A stretch of DNA of 64,000 bases from assembly GCA_034509495.1 (NCBI GenBank), contig CM067521.1:14792991-14856990 (forward strand). The letters are read 5' to 3'. Below are positions 1 to 11,100 of this stretch, piece after piece; positions within the stretch are counted from its first letter, which is position 1; each line of letters opens with the position of its first letter. A program made the translations under genes and the position numbers. The DNA is from Acestrorhynchus altus (taxonomy: Eukaryota > Chordata > Actinopteri > Characiformes > Acestrorhynchidae). The notes under the pieces were generated by a model. The model did no database searches. It was not told where the DNA came from and saw nothing but the letters and a program-made list of their open reading frames with translations.

Positions 1-1072
1 GTTGGGCATGAGGTGCGGAGGTGGTCAAATCCTTACAGCAAATCTCCAACGTGTGCAGAAGAGACAGTTAAAATAAGATAAGATTAAAAATATATACAGA
101 GAAAGTACAGATAATTCCACATGGGAAGATGAAAGTAGTTGCACACTGTTGTTGTACTGAAAAACTCTAATAGTGTGTGGAGTTAAAGCGTGTGTCCATG
201 GTTTGCTGAGAGCAGTGCTGGTTGTACTGTCTAACAGAGGCAGGGAGAAAGGACCTGTGATACTGCTCCTTCACACACTCAGGGTGAAGCAGCCTGTCAC
301 TGAAGGAGCTACCCAGTGCTGCCAGAGTCTCATGCATGGGGTGGGAGTCATTCTCTACCATGGATGCCAGTTTGGCTAAAATCCTTCTGTCTCCCACCAC
401 CTGCACTGGGTCCAAGGGGCTTCCCAGGACAGAGCTGGTCCTCTTAATGAGCTTGTTCAGTCTCTCCCTGTCTGCCATCGAAATTCTGCTGCCCCAGCAG
501 ACCATACCATAAAAGCTGGTAGATGCCACCACTGTGTCAACAAAGCTCCTCAGAAGTGCTTCCTGGACTCCAAATGACCTCAGTTTCCTCAGTAGTTGGC
601 ATCTGCTCTGGGCTCTTCAGTGTTCAGTGGTGTTAACTGACCAGTCCAGATTGGTGTTTAAGTGGTATTTATAAAAGTCCACTCTCTCAGTGTCCTTTCC
701 CTGGATGTTCACTGTTCACAGACACTAGTCCACACAGTCCTGAATCAGTTCTCTGAACTTGCTGTCCTCCTTATTATTTACGAGGCCAACGATTACAGCA
801 TCATCCGAGGACCTCTGGAGGTGACAGGTTGGTGAGTTGTACATGAAGTAAACAGTGTACAACGTGAAGAGGAATGGTGCTAGGACTGTTCTTCAAGGGG
901 CTCCTGAGCTGCTGACCACCTTGTCTGAGAGACAGTCCCGTGCCCTCACATCCTGTGGTTGTTTGGTGAGGTAGTCCAGTGTCCGGGTTAGACAGGTGAC
1001 TGTCCACAGCAACATGTTCAAGCTTGTCCTTCAGCAGAAGAAGCAGTTTCTCCAATAAAAGCAGGAAAACTC
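1..1072 (-). mobile_element. 5'-truncated L2/CR1-like LINE relic (reverse transcriptase C-terminal part)
   Basis: The minus strand from about 532 to 167 is an open frame with the LINE signature VASTSFYGMVCWGS...ISMADRERLNKLIKRTSSVLG and ...NDSHPMHETLAALGSSFSDRLLHP, the region that follows the reverse transcriptase in fish L2-type LINEs. Further upstream (801-1072) pieces such as LFTLYTVYF and a degenerate 'FSDDA'-like motif (SSDDAVIVG) occur in shifted frames, so the copy is dead: it has frameshifts and lost its 5' part at about 1072. An AT-rich 3' tail follows at 1-166. It sits in the same orientation as atp2b2. Confidence 0.8.
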
Positions 1073-1924
1073 TCATATAACGTATCTGTATTACAAACTT
1101 GGTGGTTCATTAAGCATCTGAAGCACCTTTGTTTTTAGGCAATGGCCACTTTGAGTCACATTAATTAAAAGATTTAAAAAAATTCTGTAGAATTGTCAGA
1201 AGTACTTAATTGCAGGTTTCTGTATGTCACCTTCTGTAGATGGAGTGACTGAATATTTCTGCTCTTATGGACGACACGTTCATCACACTATGGAGAAAAA
1301 GGGATGAAGTAGGACTGGGTTGAGGAGGAGACTGCAGAAAGTTTATAAAAAGAACATTGGCTGGCGGGTGAAGAGCAGGTCACACAATCATTACATAATA
1401 CAGCATTAAAACATTACAGAGGGGGAACTGCGCGGGTTTCAGGAAGCTCTCCAAGGATAGAATGAAGAGGCTTCTGCTGACTTCGGTCTGAATTAAGCAG
1501 ACAATTGAAATGATATAGATATCAAAGTCTTCTTTTGTGCGCTTATCAAAGCTTTCTCTGCTCTGTCTCCAGGGATGAGTTATGCAAGCAGTTGTGCTCG
1601 CCTGCTGGGAGGGAGACTCCGGAGCATCTACTTTCAGTTCCTAGACCTGCAGAATCTGTAGCATCAAGACTGAGTGTGTTCCTTGGGGGACTTTTTCTAT
1701 AGAAACCTTGAGAAATTACATTGTGGAGGTTTCTTTTAAAGCTTTTAAGTTGGTGCCAGCATCGGCTGAGGATTGTACAGCATTAACCTGAATATACTGA
1801 AATCCCTGAGCCGAGCCAAGTTCTGATATTTGTACACAATGATTCCAGGGTTCTGTTCTGCAGCGTACTCAGAAAGTTGAGATTAGGGCTATCTATTATA
1901 TTTTAATAAAAGGACAATTTTGTG

Positions 1925-2100
1925 GGCGAGCACACATGGCCAGAGTGGTGGGCATCCCTATCCCAGGTAGCAGTTGGGGAGTTAAGTGCCTTCCTCAAAG
2001 GCACTTCATTCGTGTCCTACCAGTTCAGGGAATCAAACTGGTAACCTTCCAGACACAAAGCTGGTTCCCTAACCACCAGGCCTCACTGTTAGCTAATTCT
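1925..2100 (+). repeat. LINE/SINE 3'-tail-like repeat
   Basis: Contains the wording GCAGTTGGGGAGTTAAGTGC, ...CCTCAAAGGCACTTCA..., a CCAGTTCAGGGAATCAAACTGG core and ...CTAACCACCAGGCC, a segment repeated in diverged form at 40150-40310. It resembles the shared tail of fish L2-type LINEs and SINEs. Confidence 0.5.
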
Positions 2101-2734
2101 GGGATGCAGATCATATATTCTGCAGGTATTTCGTCAATCATTAAAGCAGGATTAACTGAACAGCAACATGTAAAGAAAAGCATTGCAACGATTTGTAAAA
2201 CACTGGAAAATGTTATTTAGTATATCACTTTTGTCTGTCAAAACCTTGTATCTCCATTGATGTAGTTTATACAATGGCAGTGTCTAAAACTGGAAATAGC
2301 TTACTAGAGGCCTCGCTGCCAACAGAGTCTCACAAGGCAGTTTAATCATGAATATCTCTGTAACCAAATCATAAAGGCAACAATGCATCCTGATGTTGCC
2401 AAGGTATGGAGAGCTCACTTCTATATATGAGAGCTTAGCTGTGTTATCAGTATCCATTAGCATTTTCACCCAATTATATAGAAGGCTAGATTACTACCCT
2501 TCGATTCAGACATGACTCAGTTCCATCCTGTTTCAGAATCAGGTTTATAAGTAGGCAGAATTTCTTCTGTTTCAGACACCATTGTGTCCTAAATCCATGA
2601 CGAATGGATCAATAAAAATGTTCCAAAATCCAAAAATTGGAATACAATTTCAAATGAAAAGGAATTGTTTCCTAAAATGAACTTCCTCCCATAATTCAGC
2701 AATAAAATGTTGAAAGCTGCACTGCGGTCTAATG

Positions 2735-3080
2735 CAAGAACTTTGATCCAGGGATCGCAGGCTCAGTCTGAGCGCAAACCTGGGTCAGTAGATGCTGCTC
2801 TCTCCCCACATCACAACCAGCTGCTGGCACAGATGTCTGTGCCATTCTCTTAGCTAGCAGAGCTGGGGACCTGGTGCTTTCCTCTGAACATAATGTTTGC
2901 CCAGCAATAACGCAATTGTGGCAGGTGGAGAAGAGCTGGTGGTTTCACATGTATCAGAGGAAGCAAGTACTTGTCTTCACCCTTCATGTTGTATGGCCCT
3001 CGGGAGAACTGGGAAAAGTCCCAGTGGGCCAGTGTGTGTGTGGGCTGCTGAGAAGGGGCCGGTCAAATTCAGCATTCAAA
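2735..3080 (+). repeat. Diverged tRNA-SINE-like repeat
   Basis: Shares the order 'GATCCAGGGATC...CTGGGTCA...', 'CACATGTATCAGAGGAAGCA...CTTGTCTTCACC' and 'GGGAAAAGTC' with the better preserved SINE at 21460-21690. It is more diverged and longer, perhaps through an internal insertion. Confidence 0.45.
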
Positions 3081-3329
3081 TTGGTTTTCTAATGGGATTC
3101 TGAGAAGGATCTCCATAATTAATGCACAACTTAATTTGAAATATATCAAGAGATGCTGGTGCAAATTAGCCATTTCATTTTCTTCTTTTTGTAGCAACAT
3201 TCAGACCCTCAAGTATTCCAACATTGCTTCATTAAGAGAGTATTATCTCCCTCTGTGGTCCAGCTGTGCTGAGATTTTAACATTGCACAAAGTGCCATTT
3301 TTTACGAGGCCACTTTCATTCAATCGTTT

Positions 3330-3770
3330 TGCCACAGGTGTATAAAATCCATCTAATCATGCAGCCTGCCTTTACAAACATTAGTGAAAGAGTGGGTCAT
3401 TCTAAAGAGCTAACTGAATTGCACTGTAGAAATTGTGGTACTGTAACAGGATGCCACTGTTGCAACAAGTCCTAGACATCCCACCACCAACTGTGAGTAA
3501 ATGTAAAGTGGAAGAGTTTAGTATGATAAGTATTATTAGTATTGAGTACTGTATGATAAAGTACAGAGTAGAATTGCCAAGTGCTGAGGAGTATAGTGTA
3601 TAATTCTTCAAATCGCTCTGCTGACTTAACTGCAGAATTCCAAATTTGCTGATAGAGCTGAAAAGGGGAACCAACTCCATAGTAATGTCTATGGATTTAG
3701 AATAGTGATGATGTCAACAAAGCTCATGCACTCATGTGTAGGTGTCTGAAGTGCTGTCTGTATTGAATTA
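3330..3770 (+). pseudogene. Internally deleted Tc1-like transposase relic
   Basis: The left part translates in pieces to 'ERVGHSKELTEL' and 'GCHCCNKS', the start of the helix-turn-helix of fish Tc1 transposases. The right part (3640-3770) has 'CCAACTCCATAGTAATGTCT' and 'ATGGATTTAGAATAG', the 3'UTR of the same transposon class. Most of the catalytic region is missing. The same 3'UTR piece recurs at 8340-8485. Confidence 0.65.
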
Positions 3771-3839
3771 ATTTGGAATTCCATGAACTTAGAGAAATTT
3801 GTTATAGAAATATGTGGATTCTTCATTGAATATTATAGA

Positions 3840-4640
3840 CTATATGTGGCTGGAGTTAGTTTAACCTGGGGAGACAACATAATGTAATTTCACTCCAGAA
3901 CATCTGGATAAAGTATCACCGATTATCATGGGACAAGAAATCTCTGAATAAATGAGTGAGATGGGAGTGGATGCTACCACCTCCTCCAAGAAACATGTAT
4001 AATATTTGACTTAACCATTGATAAAGTATGATAAGATAATTTTATAACCCACTAAGAATAAAATGTGCATAAATTGAGGCTAATAGTGGAGTGATAATGA
4101 AATTTAGTTTGAAAATAACTATTCTATATGCTACACTCAATGCAGATGGTTTGCTGTGCACGCTGTGCCGTGTCTGCGTCCACACTAGCTATGAACCAGA
4201 CTAAATGCATTCTCGTGCATAGTCCTTAAAAGAGTGCAGCCATGTCATGTGCGGACGTTTGTGCACACTTATGGCTGTGCCCACTGTTAGTATGAACAAT
4301 TGACATAGACTTGAAAGACCTGATGTATCTGTGTCATGCACAACAAAACTAAATGCTCCTTGACCATCTCAGAACTGAGGAATCCCAATTACCTGTGTCC
4401 AGAGGATATGAGGGAATCTGCAGGAGGTTACTTTTATCACTTCTTTTACAGGAGGTAACACAGGAGAAGCAGTCGCTAAAATGACTGATGATGGATGGGA
4501 CTAAAATCATAGAGACACTCTGGTAAAAATGACATTCCCCCCTCCCCATGTTAAACTAATCCCATCCAAATAGGGCTTATGAGAACATTTCGCTGCCAAT
4601 AAAGCTCAACCCCATGCTTCATACACCTGCACTTTAAAAA
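3840..4640 (+). repeat. Dispersed repeat, copy 1 of 2 in this gene
   Basis: Similar in order and direction to 14090-14640: both share 'gattatcatgggacaag/gattcacacaag...atctctg', a CG-rich segment with repeated 'GTGC/GCGC' words, and 'CCAAATAGGGCTT' near the right end. Family not recognised. Boundaries are approximate. Confidence 0.5.
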
Positions 4641-5016
4641 ACAAAGCTGCTACAAGGGGCTGCTTGATTGATGGCATAGAAGAACCATTTTGGTTCCACA
4701 AAGAATTGTTTTATAGTAAAGTTAAGACAATTTAAACTGGTAAATAACATTTTTAAACATTTAAATGTTTCTTCACATTCAGAGATCTCTAAAACGCCAG
4801 TTCTTCAGGGAGTGTCTCTAAGTGGTTCTTTTATGGTATCACTCAAGAAATCCTTCATAGCACCTTTTTTTAAGACTGGAATATTGTAGAATGTCTTTCC
4901 TCATTTCCAGATGAGCAAATTGCAAACTGTCAAACGGCCCATAACTCCACCCCCAAGTGCACCGTTTAAGAGTCACTGACAGTTTTAACCAGCAGAAAGA
5001 CAGAATGAGCTCTCAC

Positions 5017-5259
5017 CAGAATTTTAGTTGTGTAGGCGCTATTGATCGATATAGCATTGACCAACACATCCAGGGTCTTGGGATGGATGGAGCTGGGGTC
5101 CGGGATCTCTTTGTAGTGAACGTCTCCCACATATAACTGCACTGCTGTCATCCTGTTAGTGGTCAAAGTGCCAGTCTTGTCTGAGCAGATAGCTGTGGCA
5201 TTGCCCATGGTCTCGCAGGCATCCAGGTGACGAACCAGATTGTTGTCCTTCATCATTTT
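5017..5259 (-). CDS. atp2b2: atp2b2 coding exon: phosphorylation site (residues 430-510)
   Basis: Acceptor AATAAATGTAG|AAAATG at 5261-5260. Reads KMMKDNNLVRHLDACETMGN, then ATAICSDKTGTLTTNRMTAV, QLYVGDVHYKEIPDPSSIHP and KTLDVLVNAISINSAYTTKI, ending in Leu. The Asp of SDKTGT (residue 456) is the residue phosphorylated by ATP in each pump cycle. The donor is CTG|GTGAGA at 5016-5015; 243 nt, phase 0 to 0. This is the last atp2b2 exon in the window. The next one, expected to begin PPEKEGALPRQVGNKTEC in vertebrates, was not found in bases 1-5016. Confidence 0.96.
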
Positions 5260-8038
5260 CTACATTTATTTTTCAGGAAAGAAAAAACACAAAAGTGTGA
5301 GATGGTAGTAAAGTAGAACTGCCTGTTCTTTGGATTTAGTTGGATCTCTGCTTTAGACTCCAGTAGACTCTTAGACTGGTTTTGGCTTTAAATCTCTGTA
5401 TTTTGATCGCATCCTACAGGTCTGTTGAAACTTAGAGTGCAGTTGCATTTAAACGATATATAGACAAATTTAATTAGAGATCATCTGATTTACTAAACAG
5501 GGGATCATCCAAATAAATATGACTCAGAAATAGTAAATCATACATATATGGGTCTCATACCAAGAGAACTCCTCTAGAAGCACTAGAAGAACTGCACCGA
5601 CCAACTTATTCACCTTATTTTACCACAACCCCTTTTTCAAGAGTTTCTTAAGCTTTTTTTAATTTACAACATCCACCCAAATGTCTGGACATCTCCCTTT
5701 ACTATTCTGTACAGGAGAAACAAACAGCAGAACATTCTTACCCAGAGAAAGAATGAAGTTATGAATCCAGCTAACTAACTAACATATTACCTGACAGCCT
5801 CAGAAGCACCTGATGTGCCAGCTTCACTGGAGCTTCATAAATTAGACATTGCTCTGGTTAAGGATGTTATGTTGGTTTCCCCTCCACAGAATGGCATTCA
5901 GGTTTATTATTGCTGTGGCAGTAGCCAAAATAGCAGACATATTGGGTCAAATCTGAGCCGCAATGGCATTCTTGGCTCAGATATGGGCCACATTTGGGAA
6001 GCTCTACACAAAATGAACAAAGTTGATGCCTTTGCTGTCATGAAAATACAACATGAATACCTAAAACACCAAGCTCTGGTCCACCTGCTAGAAGTACCAA
6101 GTTCATAGGAACCTACTTATAGCACAGTTCAACAGTCATTATGCAAGGAAGCTGTAAGTGACATAATAATCATTGGATGGCACTTCTGTCACGTCTCATT
6201 CAATTCCGAGTAGATTCTTGGGGGATTTTTTCCTTCCAGCACATCCATCATTCAGCTTAATACTTGGTGTTTGTAAAGTAGATGTAAAGTAGGTTCTAAA
6301 GCGCAGTCACAATTGTGTTAAGAAATGTTGAGCTCTACCTTGACAGAGTAGGCCAAGGAGATGGTTACAGCCAAAGGAAGTCCCTCGGGAACTGCCACCA
6401 CCAGGACAGTCACACCAATGATGAAGAACTTGACAAAGTACTGGATGTAAATTGGAGTACATTCTGGCATCCACGGTCTTTTCTGGAGTACAAAGTTGTC
6501 AATGGCAAAGTAGAGCACCAGGATGATGACAGTAATAGCAGACATCACCAAACCTGAGAACAGATCATGGATTATAATGTCATTACCGATGAGTGATTGT
6601 GATTTTACAGTAGAATGAAATGTGGAGTCAGTGCTCTTGTCTACACTAGTGGTCACCAACCATGCCTCTGCATGTTCTACCTGTAACCAAACTCATACAC
6701 CACAACAAGCACTTCTGCAGGCAGCCCAAAACGATGATATAAGGAAGCACCTGCTTTGCCGATCTGCACGGCCAGCTTTGTCAGCTTGCCCTGAAGGACC
6801 GACTTCTCTTTCTTGGAGACACTGGATTTCTTTTTCTCCTTTTCATCAGCCTCCCCACCTTCTGCACTCTTCAGAGGCTGCATCTCCATGGCAGCAGCAC
6901 CGTCTTGCTTCTTCACTGTAATGGTCAGAGGGGAAAGATTTTGATTATAGAACATTGGACTGCTCGGAAGATATGCTGGCTCAGGACTTTCCAGATTTCC
7001 AGGACTTAAGCAATCAATAGCTTTCTCTATGGGTGTGAATGATGTAAACCATACAGAATTGAAATCCTAGCTGTTAGCGGATAGCTTAAAAGCAATTAAA
7101 TTTACAATTCTTTCTCATTACTTCACATGCAGTCAATCAGCTGAGACACGTTTGCTAGTTTGCTTTGTTGGCTTTGTTGGAGTAGAGCTATGAAACCAGT
7201 AGAGATAGAAGTGGCACCAACCAAAAGTTAAGCTCACTGCAGTCTGTTTGACAACTTAACATATTTGAAGTGAGTTTATGATGGTTTAAGCTGTAGGTAA
7301 ATGCTACTGTACTATAGGCTATATGGATAAAAGACACTTCATTATTGGATTCAGGGGTTAATTTCCTAAAACAATAAAAACAAGCACATGTAAGCCTTTA
7401 CACACAGTAGTGAAATAATCTTACTGAGTCTTATTGGAAAGAGAAAGTGTTTAGTTCATAGTAGGCCAGTGATGCCACTTTAGAAATTGAGAAGATCAAT
7501 CATGTTTCAACTATAAACATTATATTAACCTTAATAGAAATGTAGAAATAATAACATATCTCTGAAAACGTAAGGCAAATGAAACATTATCAATCTGAGA
7601 CAAACCGGTGCCTTGGGCAGTTGGTGCAGACAATTAGCGAATCAAAAATATTGACGTTTCTGTTGAAAAATTGTGACACTGTTCTTCAGAAAACAGAAAC
7701 AATGTATCTGCAAGTGCAATCCAGACTACAACACATATGATGTCATACTCAGTAGCCCGACTGTCAACATGGGTTTTGATATATAGAGTTTTTACAGACA
7801 GAAATCCACATTTTGAATCTAGATGTGTCATATGATGATAACAATCTGTACAATCGGGACAGATGTTTTCATGAATACGTGGGTATTTTAAGCTCATGTT
7901 CAGACCCTAATTCTCATATTATCACTTGAGAAATGAAATGCAAAAACAATTTTACTTTAAAAGTTAATATTAATGTTTTTTAGATATAAACAGGTGGGCA
8001 GTGATGTGTAAAAGGTTGAGAACCCTTGCAATAAACCA

Positions 8039-8103
<65 letters not shown>

Positions 8104-11100
8104 TGTCAGTTATACAACCATTGTGTCACTGAAATACTGATTATAATGTTTATTTTCAGTTTAGTTTCTTGTTTCTGTAATGAATTATTATTTATTTAAT
8201 TTATTATATATTATTGTTATCATTTAGGTATTATTTTATAATTATTTTAGATCATTATCACACATATTGTAGAGGTAAAGCAAACAAACAAATTCAAATA
8301 TGTATCAAATATGATACATTTGGCTGAGGAGCACAATAAATCTCAAAGCTGACTCAGTAACTCCAACCCTGCTGTTAGAGCTGCAAATGGGACAAACTCC
8401 CTGTTAATGTCTATACATTTAGACTGCAATATCATAAAGCTCCTCTAGGTGTAACACGTAGGTGTTCCCATTTGCCCATATAGTGTACAGTATTCTTGCA
8501 TCTTTAGTAGTAAAGAAGCAAACTTCAGCCACTCATCTCAGCTGACTGACTACACCTGAGCACTGAAGAACGTATCGACTCACTCTGCTGTAATCAGACA
8601 CTGCAGACAGCAGCATAATGCACATGATGCATTTGATTGTGAATTACAGGTCACAGATCATTTAGAATAAAATATAACATCCAGGGTTAGGGTCAACCAA
8701 AGAGCAGTCCAGACTTAAGACCGAGCATAAGAAGTTGACCTCGGTTGACTGACCTGAATAGGCTATAGTAAGAAACACACAGGTTAATGAACTGTCAAAC
8801 AGCCCTACAAAGCTGAAACCCAGCAGACACAATCCTAAAAACACCACGCAGTAAACAGAGTGTGTGTGTGTGTGTGTGTGTAGTTCGGAAACATCAGGAA
8901 CTTCAGCAACTATACAAAGATCATCTGAAATTGCCTTTCAATCAGAGGACAATAATGCAAGAAGTTTCTGCATTAGCATAAATATGATCTAGCAGAGCTT
9001 ATGTCAACTACACAATATTCCATTATTTTCATGACTCAGCTCCTGCAGCTCCAAACTTGATAAATGCTTTTGTTTCCACTGGCTTGCTTTCAGACAGACA
9101 CATTTTATTAACCTTCACCCAAAGTCGTGTATTTCCAAGCCTAAAGCTCAAACTACTTTGAGTACAGAAGCTATGTTTCAGAGGAGTTGTGCAGAGATCT
9201 CCAGACTGAAAGACACCGAGACCAGGAGATAATCAAGAGGCCCTGACACACTGGGAAGAAGCAGTAGACAGCGAGAAATGAGAAACGACAACACTGCAAA
9301 CAGATGTACGTCAGGACTGGAGTCTGCACTGCACTGGGAGAAGAAGAAAAGGGGAAAAGAAGTGGAACAAGAAGAAGAGAAAGAGAGAAAGCGAAAGACT
9401 GCGAGAGCTGAAACCAGGTGTTAAAGTGAAAGTAGGTTACCTTTGGTCTGGTTGTTCTCCATATTTCCATCCTGCATTTTACCTATGATGAAGACATACG
9501 AGACACGGAAAACAAAAATAACAGAAAGCAGACAATAGAACATTCATCACAAGGACATAAACAGTGAAATCAAAATAAAAAGGAAGACAGAAAATGAATA
9601 TTTCATCAACATCTCAGTGACAGTAACATACATAACACACAGTTATCTCATAATGAGGTACTGAAGTACAGTATGGATTTGGGAGAACAGCTCGATTTGT
9701 CTTGACAGCAGGGACTTAACTGATCTGATGCACAGAAAGTTAACTTTTTGCAAACTCTTAAAGGCTTAAACCTTGGTAGCAGACTCTGCAGAATAGCTGG
9801 GGCTTCCATTAGGCACTCAGCAGGAGTCTACTACAAGCATTCACGATTCTGATAGTACATCATATTTTTTTAATCCAGAAGGCAAAATATAAATAATGTC
9901 CACACCTTGCGTGTTTCTGATGGTAGAAAATTCCACCTCTGTTGATTGATTGACGATTGGCAAAAAGAAGTCGTTGCAAAGAGCTACAGTGTAAGACTGG
10001 GTGACACAAAAATCACATCCCAATATATTTGAGCTGAATGGTGATATATATAGTATATGATACAATATATAATGTGAAAAATATTTATTTCTTCTTTATA
10101 AACACTAAATCTTGTGCCACCTGCGTTGACTTTGGGAAGCAATTTTTTGCCTGAAAGTGAAGCAATTTTCATTCACAGGCCATGAATCAGACTGGAATTT
10201 TTCCCACTGCTGGCAGACCTGAATTACCATATTCTTCAATACACCTGAAGTTTCAGCTACTTCCTTCGTACTCTGGCCTTTGACATGCCCAAATGAAATC
10301 TCTCCTTTTTGCCAATCATTAACATATGCATTGTGACCCATTTTCCACAGGCTGAGAGAGATATTCAATACACTGTAGCCCCTCGGCCTGTGAATCCTGT
10401 CACACACCCTGCAGGTTTTTATAGCTCAATCATCCTTGTGCAATGGCATCTACAGGAGGCTTCAGTGACAACCATCTTAAACATGCAAGGTGGCTATTTT
10501 ATTCAGGTGAGCTTATACATTACATGTCCAAATGTTTGTGGACCCTTCTAATGAATGTATTCGCCTACTTTATGTTGTACCCATTGCTGACACAGATGTG
10601 CAAACACACCCACAGCTTGTCCAGTCCCTGTAGAGGACTGCCAATATAATAGGACTCTGTGGAGCACATAAACATGAGCCTATTGGCACCATGCCTAACG
10701 CCAAGTATAGGATAGAGTGCTATGCAGCCCCCATTTTTGAGCTGTGGAGGAGTTGGACAGTAGGGGATGAAGTGGGACAGAAAGTCTTTCCTGACAAAGC
10801 AGTAACAGTAGTAGCAAAGTTACTCCACTGTCCTTGATTTTGAAGGAAGATAAGTGACGGAACAGGTCTTCCCATATTTTTATCCATTTAGTGTCTGTTA
10901 TTCTTCCATGCTTTAGTGGAGATGCCACCAAATATCTGACGTTTCTCAGCATACAGCTGTTCAGCTCAACAATCCTAAACTATAGGTGCTATAAAGGGTT
11001 TTCTATTACAACCATTGTTCTCCATGGGAACAAACATGCTTTTTCTATGGCATCAATCAAAGACCAATCTGCAGCACCTTAATTTTAAGAGTTAAATAAA

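Larger units (their letters stand above)
1..5016 (-). other. atp2b2: Partial intron after the phosphorylation-site exon
   Basis: No coding exon found. From left to right it holds an L2-like LINE relic, a stretch at 1080-1920 with no recognisable repeat, a LINE/SINE tail (about 1925-2100), a SINE-like piece (2735-3080), an internally deleted Tc1 relic (3330-3770) and a dispersed repeat also found near 14.1 kb. The intron's far end lies outside the window. Confidence 0.85.
6916..9440 (-). other. atp2b2: Intron between 42-nt optional exon and linker exon
   Basis: 2,525 bp. Holds an (ATT)n run, a Tc1 3' end (8340-8485) and a GT run at 8863-8882; the remainder shows no repeat I recognise. Confidence 0.85.

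Noticed and set aside
9441..9482. The MQDGNMENNQTK exon as part of an independent small gene
   Set aside because: Its 42-nt length, phase and position match PMCA2 site A exactly; no separate promoter or frame.
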